Source: Emmonsiellopsis sp. PD_33 (lineage: Eukaryota > Ascomycota > Eurotiomycetes > Onygenales > Ajellomycetaceae). Taken from it: a stretch of 64,000 nt of DNA. The translations under genes were made by a program, and so were the position numbers. The DNA lies in NCBI GenBank assembly GCA_032988165.1, contig JANTQF010000133.1, forward strand, positions 24,509 to 88,508, written 5' to 3'. Under the pieces are notes generated by a model. The model did not search any database. It saw nothing but the letters and a program-made list of their open reading frames with translations, and was not told the DNA's origin. Numbering within the stretch: position 1 is the stretch's first letter; each line of letters opens with the position of its first letter. Positions 22,911 to 34,724 of this stretch are shown piece after piece.

Positions 22911-24633
22911 CATGTTTTTAACCTCAACCCTCCATCTTCAAACATCAACACCATGAGCTACAAAGCTTCAATTCAGGCTGTGATTACTGATTTAGAATCA
23001 CAAGAGCTGTCAAATTTCTCTCATACTGCTGAGAGACATGGTGTCAATCAAATAATACTTTCATGACACTATAGAGACCAGTAGAAGATGAAAAAGGAAG
23101 TTGCCTTCTCCTGCTGATAAAATCTCATAGATTCTGAAGAAAAATATCTTATATTCTATATCAATCAACTCACAAACTGTGGTTTCCCTGTTACACCACA
23201 TATTCTTGAAAATCTTGTTATTGAGATCACTTGCCAGAGCTCTATAGGCAAGAATTGGGTGGCATGATTCTGCATCTAATACAGACATGAGATCAAGTCA
23301 TTATATCTATAAAATATTAATTAAAAATAGAAGATCACAGACAATTCAGTATATTTCAGTCATTTCTTCATGCTTGTACTACTTTTTTGCTTATATCCAT
23401 CATTTTTTTCAATCATTTTTGTGGGTTTTATGAGAAATACTGATTTATGTAGTATCATATCTAGCTGCAGTAAATGATTACAAAATATTAAATTCTCCCA
23501 TAAAATATATATAATTTCAATGAAAAAGACTTCATTCTAGACTTTATATAGATCATCAAGTGCATCATCTCTATCAAATCTCTCAAATCAGAATAGTTAA
23601 TTAGTGTCAGTCAGGATGGGAGCTGCAAGTTTATATCATTACTAGTAATAATTTGTACTGATAGAACTATAATCCCACCTACTCTCATATATAAGGGGGA
23701 ATCAAGAGATATGCAAGATACTTAGCTAGAGGATTTTAATAGTGAAAAGGATCAGGCCTTCTTTACTACTTTAGAGAATGGATAGAGTAATGATGAATAC
23801 AGGTTGATATGATTAAAATCTATATTTAATTACTATACAAAGCTCAAAGCAGGGCTGCACATGTAGTAGCTTCTCATATTAGATAATCATTCTTCTCATA
23901 TCAATATGAAATTCATCAATTTTGTAGAATAGAATTATATTTTACTTATAGTTCTTTCTTCCCACTTTACACACTATTTACAGCTGCTAGATATCAGGAT
24001 ATTCAGACCCCTTATAAAGGCCTATTTAAATCAATTAAATGAGAATATTTACACTACATTAGATCTTATCCATATAATAAAATGAGATTTCTACTGTTTA
24101 TTCAAGCTAGCATGAGAGGAAGCCATTATACCTGTAAATATAACTATAGCATTTAAAGCCACTAGAATCTACCCCATCAACCCTAACTACATCCTTAATA
24201 AACTCCAACAGGTATGCTCACAAATGCCTGCAGAGCTTCCTCATCCAACTCCTACAACTATATGAGTGTGGAGAGGCCTTATAAAGCACATTACTTACTC
24301 TAAACATCAATTTTCATATAACATTTGATGACTTATCCATGATGGGGAGAGAATAACACTTAACAGAGAGATTCTCTTAATAGAAAATCAAAATCTCCAG
24401 TGTGCTCTAGACCATGAGTATAAACAATGAAAGTGCCTTAAGGCTTTAGAGTTATTTGATACTATTAACTCTTTTATAGTGCAGTTCTTCTCACTGTTCA
24501 AAGTTCAAGCTACTAGAGAGAGAAAAGCTGCTACAGAGATTGAAAAAATTGATGAGTAAGTATGTAAGAATAATGCCCACCTATAGCACATTATTTTGAA
24601 GGAACAGAGAGAGGCTACTATTACCAAATAGAG

Positions 24634-24793
24634 TGCTACACACATGCAGCTGCTGTATTCCTTCCTTACACCACTATTATAACTAGTTAGTAAGCAGAGT
24701 AAATCAACATAAGACAGCTGCAGATCCTTCATAATTCTAAAAGAATCAAGCTTATTTGATATTATTTTTATGACCTTCTACATTATTATAGTA
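24634..24793 (+). repeat. 5' LTR of outer chromovirus
   Basis: 160 bp, TGCTACAC...TATAGTA. It matches 42391-42550 over its full length with mainly transition differences. Expected TG..CA ends are TG..TA here, consistent with C-to-T change. Confidence 0.9.
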
Positions 24794-24989
24794 AATAATA
24801 GTATGTCTATAAGTTTAATAGGTTAACTGAAGAGCTATGATCCTTATCTACAAGTTTTTACTAGGCTAACCCCCTTTACTAATAATAGACCACTGGGATG
24901 TCTGTGGAGCTAACCATTAAAGTCATTTACTCTATCCACTAATTAACTACTTATATTACTGATAAAGGTACTTATATTTCCCTTATTAG

Positions 24990-27400
24990 CATGCAAGTTG
25001 AGTTAATAGCTGAGTACATCACTATAAATATGAATTATCTGAAGCCTCCTCCCAAGTCAAATACTCTACTAGGAGATCAAGCCAGGATGTGGAGCTCCAG
25101 CATTATAGTTATAGGAGAGAATTTAACTATAGAATAACCAGAATATCCAGCAGACTAGGTAATAGACAAAGTAGTTTTCAGAAGTGATGTTAGAAGATTT
25201 GTAAGAGATGTAAGATACCTACTGAAAGACTTAAGCTATAAAGTCTATATTGAATCTTATATATTCTAAATGCTTATATTTAACTTTGCTAAATCCTCTG
25301 AATCATCACAACAACCCTTAGTCCTATTCTCAACTAAATAAATAATAATAAATAAGTAAATAATAGCTTTGAAGATAGAAGCTCTAACAGATAATCTAGA
25401 AGAAACAATAATAAATGTAGTGGTAAATACCTCATATCCTTCTAGTACTTACCTTAAGATCATCTGAAAGTCAAATTTAATTGCTAGTTTAGGCAACCTA
25501 GCTCTATAACTGCCAATACAGAGCAACAGATTCTCCACAACTACCATAAAGTTAAAAGGTAAAAAATTAAAATAAATAATCTACTCTTCAGCTCTTTCAT
25601 CTTTCTTTCATCCATCATCTACTACCTCAAACTTAACATTTACTCATCATAATATTAGTGATGATACTGACACTGCAGATCTTCTACAAAACTAACATTT
25701 AATAAATATTATATTATTAGTTATTAATCAACTTCAATTAATGTCATTAGTTACTAGCTAACTTCAAGACAACCTATTTGAATAGAATACTCACATTTAC
25801 TGGGTAGATAAGCCTGATTTGAGCTCAGTACATCCTTCAAGAAGATACTTAATTAGTTCTTCTTACTAACTATCAAGCATGGTTAATGAGAACATGGATA
25901 CTCTAACCTCTAACAGCTTGATTCCCCTAGCTGCATAGAATAGCAATAAACTCTCTACTAGATAAATATACATTATTACTCAAATGATCAAAGAGACTCT
26001 ACACAAGTTAGATATTAGCAATTAGAATAATAACTCTAACTCTAATAGTCACTAATCAACTCTAAACTTTAATAGCTACCAGCTAATATCAAATCTGAAC
26101 TTACTAGGAACCCCAGTTCACAACTCTAGTCTAGTAGCAATACAGTAGAGTTAGAATACTGATGGAAACTTCACTAACTACACTCTATATACTAGGAATG
26201 CTTCATGGAAGATTACTGATATTAATATATTCTAGCCAGACTCTACAGGCACAAATGATATATAAGATAAGAATGATAAGACTTACTACTGTAATATATT
26301 CAGCTTCACAGCTCAAGTATAAGTAGTAGCTCAATCTTAAAATACTATAATCATAAAATAGGACCTATCAATCTGTTTCCACAGAGCAGCTAACACCTGG
26401 TGAATCTCAGAAATCAGTAATATTACCTATTATAGCCTATTAAATCACCCAGATAGTGCAACTCAGATATGTAAGATATTAGAAACACACTTCTATATGC
26501 CCCCAAGTAAGTCTCTAGTAAAATTTGAGAAAATGTTCTACATCATATAGAATGTAAGAAATGAAAAGTCCATAGCTACTTTTACTATAAAATTAGTATA
26601 TACTATGAAGCATTATGGACATTCTGACAATGAGAATATTCTTATACTTTATATTTAGAAGCATCTTAATCTATTCTTACATCTTATAATTAATGAACCT
26701 AATCTTGGAACTACCATTGAGAAGTTTATTACTTAGCTAATAAAGAAGTCAGCTAACTGAGAGAATAAATATTAACTATAGTATTATAAGTATAATAATC
26801 ATTCAAGAAATATACAATCTTATTATAGTTACTAGCTAAGAACTCAGAATAGCTCAGATGATCATCAGAAGAACAATACTTACAATTAATAGGATAATCA
26901 TATAAATAATAGAAATTCTAATTATGAATCACTAGGTACACCATAACAGCTCTACAATTAGAACTGCAAGTATGAAGGAGATTATAGTAATAACAACTAT
27001 TAAAATAATAATTATAATAATAATTATAATAATAATTATTAGCCTCATTATGGAAACTCTTTACCCCTATATTGATATAATAACCATCAATATGAGAATC
27101 ATCATAAAGAAGTGAGAGTTAACTAAATAAATAAAATGAAAGATGAAGATAACTATAACACTCAACATAACAATTAATATAATGATTGCTAAGATGATAA
27201 CTGTGATAATAAACATCCCAATAAAGCTAAAGAATACTTAGACTTTAATGATAAATATAATGTATATAATTATTATAATTATGATGCTATCTTTACCTTA
27301 AATAACTAATTACACAATCATATTACTGAATATCACAGTGAAAATGACAAGTCAGCAGTATGACATATTAATATTTTTCTGCTAATTATATTATTGAAAT
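24990..27400 (+). pseudogene. Degenerate gag region of outer chromovirus
   Basis: The + strand reads retroelement gag-like sequence with many stops. A recognisable stretch lies near 26,460-26,740 (ILETHFYMPPSKSLVKFEKM, then NLGTTIEKF). Toward the end it becomes Asn/Tyr-rich, encoded by an AAT/TAT-rich simple repeat around 26,990-27,050. No intact zinc knuckle is visible. An additional short open stretch starts near 24,990. Confidence 0.6.
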
Positions 27401-30400
27401 ATCTGCAAGCATACTCTCCAGATGATCTCTCATTCTGATTTTAGCACTATATAATGATAAAGGTATTTATAAAGAAACCAGACAGGGTAAATAATATATA
27501 TCTAGACTCAGGTTGCATAATGACTTTAATTGACAGGGAATAACTTCTAAGTTAAGACCCAAATGTTAAGATAGTCCAATCAAAGCTAGTTACAGTTCAA
27601 GGAATTAGCAAAGAATCTATATTATTAGAGATAATTATCATCTCTTTACATCTACCTATGATGCTCTTAGATGGAAAGTCTGTCATCACACATTTATTTA
27701 TTAAGGCCCATATTGTTAGCAACCTACAGGCTAAACTATTATTAAGAGTAAACAACCTTGAGCTAGAAGGAATCATCTTGGACTTCCCCAATAAGATTGT
27801 ATGGCTCATGAGATGTTAAGAAGCCACTATCAAGCTTATATTAGCTTTAAAGTCAAATTATTAGAATTACTGTTTATTGTACACAGCTACTAGAGTAACT
27901 ATATTATTAAGAGTAGAGGTAAAGATTTCAATTCACATTTATAGTAAGAAGATCCTGTCAGAAGATAGAAATTATCTATTTAAGCTATTAAATATATAGC
28001 TTACATTTCATGTTTATATACTCAATCATATACTATCATTCATGCAAGCAAGGAACAACATGAACAAACCAGTAAAGCTGGCAAGACATGTAAAGCTAGA
28101 ATCTCTATAGGAGCTAGAATTTACAAATAGATATCACATTATGAATGAGGCTACAACACTGGCAATCATGAAACCTCCATGAAGAGATAATCAACTAAAG
28201 GTTATTCAAAATAGGTAAAATGAGATTATTCTACCTAATGATGTTATAATATATTATGAGGAGAAAGAGATGAAGAGAATATTCACAAACCTAGTTATAG
28301 AATTTAAAGATATATTTATAGATTATAATAGATTTATAGATATTTCATAGGACAAATAGATGTATGTTCCTCTCAAGAAGAATATAATACTATCTAAGAT
28401 AGTAAAGATATATTTAGTGGGTTCAGAGGATTATAAGTGTATAGATAACACATTTAATAAACTATACACACAAGGAAGGATGAGCTGAGTAAGAATACAT
28501 ACCTACTTAGTATACTTAATGTTTGTGGTTTGATAGATGATGTATCATGAAGGAAAGCTCATAAGAAAGAGATAAATTGTAGTGGACCTCTAAATACTTA
28601 ATAAGATCATAAAACCAGATGTTTATTCTACCCTGCTACAATCAGACATTCTTCACAACTTGAAAGAAGCTAAATTTATAATGATTAGAGATACTATGAG
28701 TTTTTTCTACCACTAATAGTTGCATCTAGAAGATCAAACCAAAATGACAGTAATAACACACTAAGAATAGAAGATATTTAATATTATTATAATAAGGTAT
28801 ATAAACTTAGTATCTTACATTTAGCAGTAGATCAATAGACATCTTGCAGACCTGAAAGAATTTATGTGTATATATATTGATAACTTAGTTGTGCATTTAG
28901 AAACACAGAACTATCATATTATCTACCTGTGCAAACTCTTTTAATATCTATATGAGCTCAGCATTATTCTAAACCTGAAAAAAATCTATATTAGATTTTC
29001 CTCAGTGTGTCTTCTAGATCAGCATGTCTCTAGGCTAGGCTTATCTATTAATAAGGAGAAGTTAAAAGCTCTGGCAGACATTGAATTTCTAATGAAATTA
29101 ATACATTTAAAGAAATATCTAGGCCTAATGAGCTAACTATATTAGTATATCCCTTGATATGCTCATCATGCAGACCTACTACAGAAGAGGAAGATGAAGT
29201 TACTGAAGAAAAAATCATTAAAAAGTACTAAATGCAACACTTACATGACTATAATAAAGATAGATAGAACTTTCAAGGAGATAGTAGCATTCAAAAACAT
29301 TTAAAATATCTTTAGAATTTAATCCTTTCTTGTGCATGCAGATCATCTGCACATGCTATTTATAGATATCAATATATTTATAGAATGTAGCTATAATGTC
29401 ATGCTATTTCATATTAAGAATTTATGACTAGCTCTGAAGACAAAAGATTACATAATATCTTCATTATAAGGACTAGTTCAATTAATTTTATTCCTCAGCA
29501 AGATATTAACCCTAATAGAGTAATATTACTAGCCCATAGAATTAAAAATTACCTATCTTATATAAGTTATATATAAGGTATATCATCTTATAAAAGTGTC
29601 TATTAGCACAACTATCATATATATAGATCATAAACTCATACTAGGCATTATCAAAGTAATCTACCTCAAAATGACAGTGATGGACCAACAGAACCTATAA
29701 TTGATTCAAACTGAAGTCTATCTATAATAGTTTTAAATCAAGGTAATTTATAAGCTAGAATGTCTTCACTTTGTACTGAATATATTATCTTAGCTATCAA
29801 GTAGAAATATAATACTTATAGAAAAACTACTAAAGGAGATACAGAATGTATATCTTACTTATATCAGTCAAGATAATGAGATGTCTAACTACTACTACAT
29901 GAAGACTCTTATATAGATATTCAAGAAGTTTCATAAGTGTCTCAAGATAGGATATGAGAGGGACACCAAGCTTGCTCACATAATTAATGTTATATAATGA
30001 AATGACACTATGAAAGAACCATTCAAATTATCATATAAGATTAAGAATGATGGCTGTTTCTATTATATGTGCAATGACTTCAAATGCCTTTATATCCCTA
30101 AGAACCTATAAGTAGAGATATTTAAGCTGGTGTATATTCTAAATCACTTAGGCTATAATAAGACTCTATAGAACCTTCATGATTTCACTATATAGTATTA
30201 TATATTAGAACTACAAACCTACATCAATCATTACTCAGGGTGTAAGGTGAATCAGACTTCATAACATAAGTCACATGGATAATATCAATTAATTATTATA
30301 TTAGACATCCTACACAACACCATAACAATCAATTTTATACTTGTATTACCTGACAGCAAGTTTGACACAGTCATATCTATAATGTGTAAGTTCTCCAAGT

Positions 30401-31273
30401 GAATAACAGTCATATCAGGCTGAACAGATTATAATACTTAGAACTAGATAAAAGTATTTCTAACCTGCCTCCTACTTGCTAACTAGAGAGTATTATGAAG
30501 GATAATATCTGATAGAGACCTGAAGTTTTTAAGTGATCTATAGAGAGGGCTTTTCTGCCTGCTTAATATGCAGCTACTATACTTGATGGCATATTACCTA
30601 CAAATAGATGATTAAAGTAAATAGATAAATCAAATAATCTAAGTCATACTACATCATGTAATCACAATGATGAATAATTCACTTAGATGGCTGAACACTC
30701 TTATAATAATCACTTTTCATTATAATATCTTTTACTCTGTGATAATAGACTACTTAGCTTACAAGACTATCTATAATATACCAGTAAATTCCCCAATCAC
30801 AGTACTCATAGTGGTGCTAAAGATATAAGGCTTCAGCATGAGACAGAACATTACCCTAACACTAAATGAAGTAGCAATAATTATTAAGAACTATTATGAT
30901 TAGTGACATTAATAGAGGAACTTTCAGGTTAGAGATAGAGTTCTTCTTTACCTACACTATGGCTATGAGATGCTAGTGACTAAAATAACATGCAAGTATA
31001 ATAATTAGTTTGCAGGTCCCTTTAGAGTATTTAAGCATATTAAGTCTCTTACATATAGATTGGAGTTACTACATATGATGTGAATTCATTCAGTTATCAG
31101 TATAGCTATACTAGAGCTGCTCTTATAAGTAAAGAATCTATATGAATGCAAACATTTCAAGCTACTACCAGTATAATTAGTAGGTAATAGTGGAAAATCC
31201 ATCTATAAAGTAGAGAAGATCATAAATAAATAGCTTTTATATGGAAAGACCTAATATCTAGTTAGATGAAAAG

Positions 31274-31962
31274 TGTGAGGACAGCAGGCCAGTCAGGGAT
31301 AAGCCATCTAATAAGTGCTGTGTTAAGGTCTTAGCTATGAATTGATAAGGCTAGCAGGGGTGAGGGTGGCTAAGCAGAGGCTGGGACTTATCTGGGCTCT
31401 GGCTACTATATTGATATAGAGCAATTAGCTCCAGGTGATAATGATATATGGAGATAATAGCTCCAAAGGATAACTAGATGTGGAGATAATAGCTCCAGTG
31501 GGGCACTATAGATGGAGGTAATTGTGCCACACAAGAGGAAGAATGGAGTGGTTTGCTAGAGCAAGAAAAAAGTATAGCTTTAGAAGAATCATAGCTGATT
31601 GCTAACCTCCATGAGAATGGGGGGAAGCAAGATAGTTATATACAGAGCAGGGTGAATATAATAGGGAAAGGATCTACCTTCTTGGAGTGATGTAGTTTCA
31701 TGTCATGTCATTATCAATAGAGAATAATAGTGATGAATAGGATATACATGAGAAAGTATGTAAGAATGAGAAGAAGAGAGTATGATAGTCACTAAGAGTT
31801 ATTTTCAGCCCATTCTATGATATAGGTATGGTTATTAATAGAATAGTCTTATGATGTGGTGACTATCAAGCAGTAAAGGCATCAAGCAGGTGGCTAGCTA
31901 AATCTTATATAGATATGAGTATGATATAGCAGTCCAGGCAATCTGGGCTATCTAGCATGATA
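31274..31962 (-). repeat. 3' LTR of inner chromovirus
   Basis: 689 bp. On the minus strand it starts TATCATGCTAG (TGTCATG in the other copy) and ends CTCACA. It contains near-duplicate blocks GGAGATAATAGCTCCA at two places. Differences from the other LTR are mainly transitions, many as CA/TG pairs. Confidence 0.95.
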
Positions 31963-31964
31963 AT

Positions 31965-31978
31965 TACCCCCCTTCTGA
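31965..31978 (-). other. Polypurine tract of inner chromovirus
   Basis: On the minus strand CAGAAGGGGGGTAAT lies immediately before the 3' LTR, the expected place and composition for the plus-strand primer. Confidence 0.7.
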
Positions 31979-32160
31979 TAGGAACTATCCCCAGTGATAT
32001 AGAAGGAGAATAGGGATGTGAAGCCTCATTAAAACCACTTAAAACTCTTGTGTAGAAGAGGAAAAAAGTAAAAACCTCTAGGAAAAGAAGTGGAAAGAGT
32101 ACTTGCATGTACAAACAGTGAGTAATTATAAGGAAATGAATAGTACAGTGATTTTAGCAG

Positions 32161-32202
32161 GTTATAAGTAGGTTTCTGAAGGTTATAAGTAGGTTTCTGA
32201 AG
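32161..32202. repeat. 21-bp tandem repeat, two copies
   Basis: GTTATAAGTAGGTTTCTGAAG occurs twice head to tail inside the non-pol region of the inner element. Confidence 0.9.
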
Positions 32203-32625
32203 CTTGAGTTGCATCATGTGGAGTTGAAGAGGTCTTATTGTTTGCCTGTATAGAAGAGGAAGTTTCAACTGTAATGAGTTGAGGTGCATCTTTATTAAGA
32301 GTCTAATAGGTTTGGTGGTTGCAATGCTTGTCTGCAAGGTAAAGTTATTATATTATTAGGAGTAGTGGAGGAAATAGCATCATTGCTTGGTAGCTGTTGA
32401 GGGAAATTACTCTAAAGGTTGATAAGAATTGAGGCAATTTGTGCTAAACCTAAAGGGGAAAGATGTTGTTTATCAAGTCTGTAGTGGTAGATCTTCTGGT
32501 ACTTAGGCATTTGCTGTGGAATTAGTGCTAAAATAAGTGAGAAATAAGTAACATACTGGAAGAATAAAAACAAGTTGTTAGTTATGTTACTTCTTCCTTT
32601 ACTAACCATTGAAGCCTATATCAAA

Positions 32626-33706
32626 ATGGTCTCTCATCACTCTACTTGTGTGCCTGCTGATGCTACTCCTGCTCCTCCTGTGCCTCTATACTTTTCAGCT
32701 CATAGTCCTATGCCTGAAAGGGCTGATTTCTACTCTGCTCACAGCTTAGAGTAAGTCTTATCCAATCCTTATTTAGTGGCATTCTTGGCTGCTCCACTGT
32801 GTGATGATCACAGCCAGGCCTGATGTGCATTTAGGGTGAATTGCATTAAGGCCTTCAGAGAAATGATATGTTTTACTCTGAGCACCTAGGAATTTCAGTG
32901 TGTTTTGCTCCAAAGGGCTTGATCATACAGTATTAGTAGCTTGGCAGGCACTAGTCATATGCTAACATTTGACTTAGAGAGATTTCATGTGTTGCCTGCC
33001 TCTCCTACTTGGGGGATATCAATAAGTTCTGTGTGGTCTCTAATTGGGGTTTGAAGTGCTGCCTTTGTCAGCACCAGTATTGGCTCTGTATGCATATAAG
33101 TATATCTCAATTCCAATTTCCTATTACCTTGATTGATTGTTGACTGTTTGCCTTCAATATCCCTATTTTCCTACTCTTTTTTTGCCTATGATTTGGGGTG
33201 AATTGCACCCTTTTTGCACCATATTGGGTGTATTTTCCTCTATTTCCTATTGCTTTGTGAAGCAATTTGCCTTGATTCACAGTTGTTTTGGAGTTGTTTT
33301 ATAGTGGAATTAATGCTAACAGTTGATATAGCTACTTGATTCTAATGACATGCACTGGGTGATGAAGCTGTGCTGGTTCCTTGTCTTTACTGCCCTGATG
33401 GATGAGACTTTAGAGGCCAAGATTGTTAAGCTTTAAGACTTAGTGAACTAGTTGATGGAGTCCCATTGGGCTGCTGTATCTGCTGCTCATTGGGAGACTG
33501 GTCACCTAGAGAGTGCTGCTTACTGGAAAGCTCTGAAATAGGCTTACATGGCTGAGACTGGGGAGGAAGAGGAGGAGAAGAATGAAGAAGAGTTTGAGGG
33601 GTTTAAGAAGTATTCAAGCCTAAGGAAGCTGGCAGAGGGGCTGGCAGGCCTGGAAGACCATCCTGGGGGGGGGCAGGTAGAGCTGGAAGAACTGAAAGGA
33701 GGATAG
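32626..33706 (+). pseudogene. Extra antisense ORF blocks in inner chromovirus, unknown function
   Basis: On the strand opposite gag-pol, between the polypurine tract and the chromodomain. ATG 32626 opens a Pro/Ala-rich segment (MVSHHSTCVPADATPAPPVP) followed by over 100 codons in one frame broken only by TAA/TAG/TGA (for example NPYLVAFLAAPLCDD). A Cys pair PCLYCPDG is at about 33,382. A second block, 33398-33706 in another frame, is helical and acidic (LMESHWAAVSAAHWETGHL, a Glu-rich run, then LRKLAEGLAGLED). The layout (Cys motif plus coiled coil) recalls small fungal genes carried in repeats, but I cannot name a family. Confidence 0.45.
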
Positions 33707-34195
33707 CCTATTACCCCATGGGTGTCAGAGCTGATTTTGTTTTGGGCTGAGGAGAGAGAGGTGATGAGCTGCCAGATGTTTTGGGGGTGGATCCAGAAGA
33801 GGCAGTAGGAGTAGGCCTGAGCTGAGGCATACTATTAGGTTTGTGGGAACTGGGATATGGTCCTCTGATTTATGCCTAGATGCATGATTAAATATTATAT
33901 CCAGAAGATGATTTAGAGGGGGGGAATGATTGTGAGGAGTGTGTGCCAAGAGCACTTAGTTAGTTTTGTGTTTGCTTTTCTGTTTTAATCAAATCAAAGA
34001 TGATTTTACCCAGTTTTATATCCCTTATGATCCCATCAAAGTGAGGTGAAAGTGAGAATTTCATTGAGAAAAAGGCCCATGAACTATACAGTAAAACCAC
34101 ATAAAAACCTTTGAGGGAAAAAATAGAAAACCTCATAGGAAAAAAGAAAGTAAAAAGTAGATAGTAATAAGAATAAAGGATTTATCAGAACTTTT

Positions 34196-34460
34196 AAAGG
34201 CTTCTACCTGTAGTAAAAAAAATTTAGCTAAACCTTTAGAATAAGATTTAGAAGAACTTTGGGCTTATTCTAGCTTGCCAAAGGATTACCTCAACCTGTA
34301 AAAGAGATTATAGAGCTCTGGGCTTAGTCCTGAGAAAGGGCTAAAGGCTTACCTGACCTTTCAAAAAGGACTTATATGTCTTTGGACTTAAATTGTAGTA
34401 GGTGCCAAAGGTGTTATGAAGCCTTTTAAATGGGTAAAGGGTTTATGGAGCTTCAGAGTC
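34196..34460. repeat. Degenerate tandem repeat, period about 64 bp
   Basis: Units begin AAAGG followed by (in the best copies) CTTACCT or ATTACCT, starting at 34,196, 34,280, 34,343 and 34,407. Units 2 and 3 are 63 and 64 bp and share a TTGGGCTTA/CTGGGCTTA/TTGGACTTA core. It lies just outside the chromodomain end of the inner element. Confidence 0.55.
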
Positions 34461-34724
34461 AGACAATGATAATCCCCAGAGACTTACCCAACCTTTAGGT
34501 CATATGAAATGACAGGCAGTGAGAATGTCATTAAGTCAGAGTTTTATTTCATATGGGTGGAGGGAGCAAACATCATTATTTTGCATGAGAAATGGGGTGA
34601 ATACCTCCATTTGGTATAAAGAAGTGGTGTGTTTTACCTCACTTCAATTGCATTTTTGGTGCTTTTGTGGCTGTAGACTGTTAGGATGGAGTGTAATTTG
34701 ATTAGCCTCTTATTGCAAAAAGTT

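Noticed and set aside
26960..27060. AT-rich simple repeat as a CRISPR-like or centromeric array
   Set aside because: It is the mutated Asn/Tyr-rich end of gag in the outer retroelement; no spacers or higher-order units.
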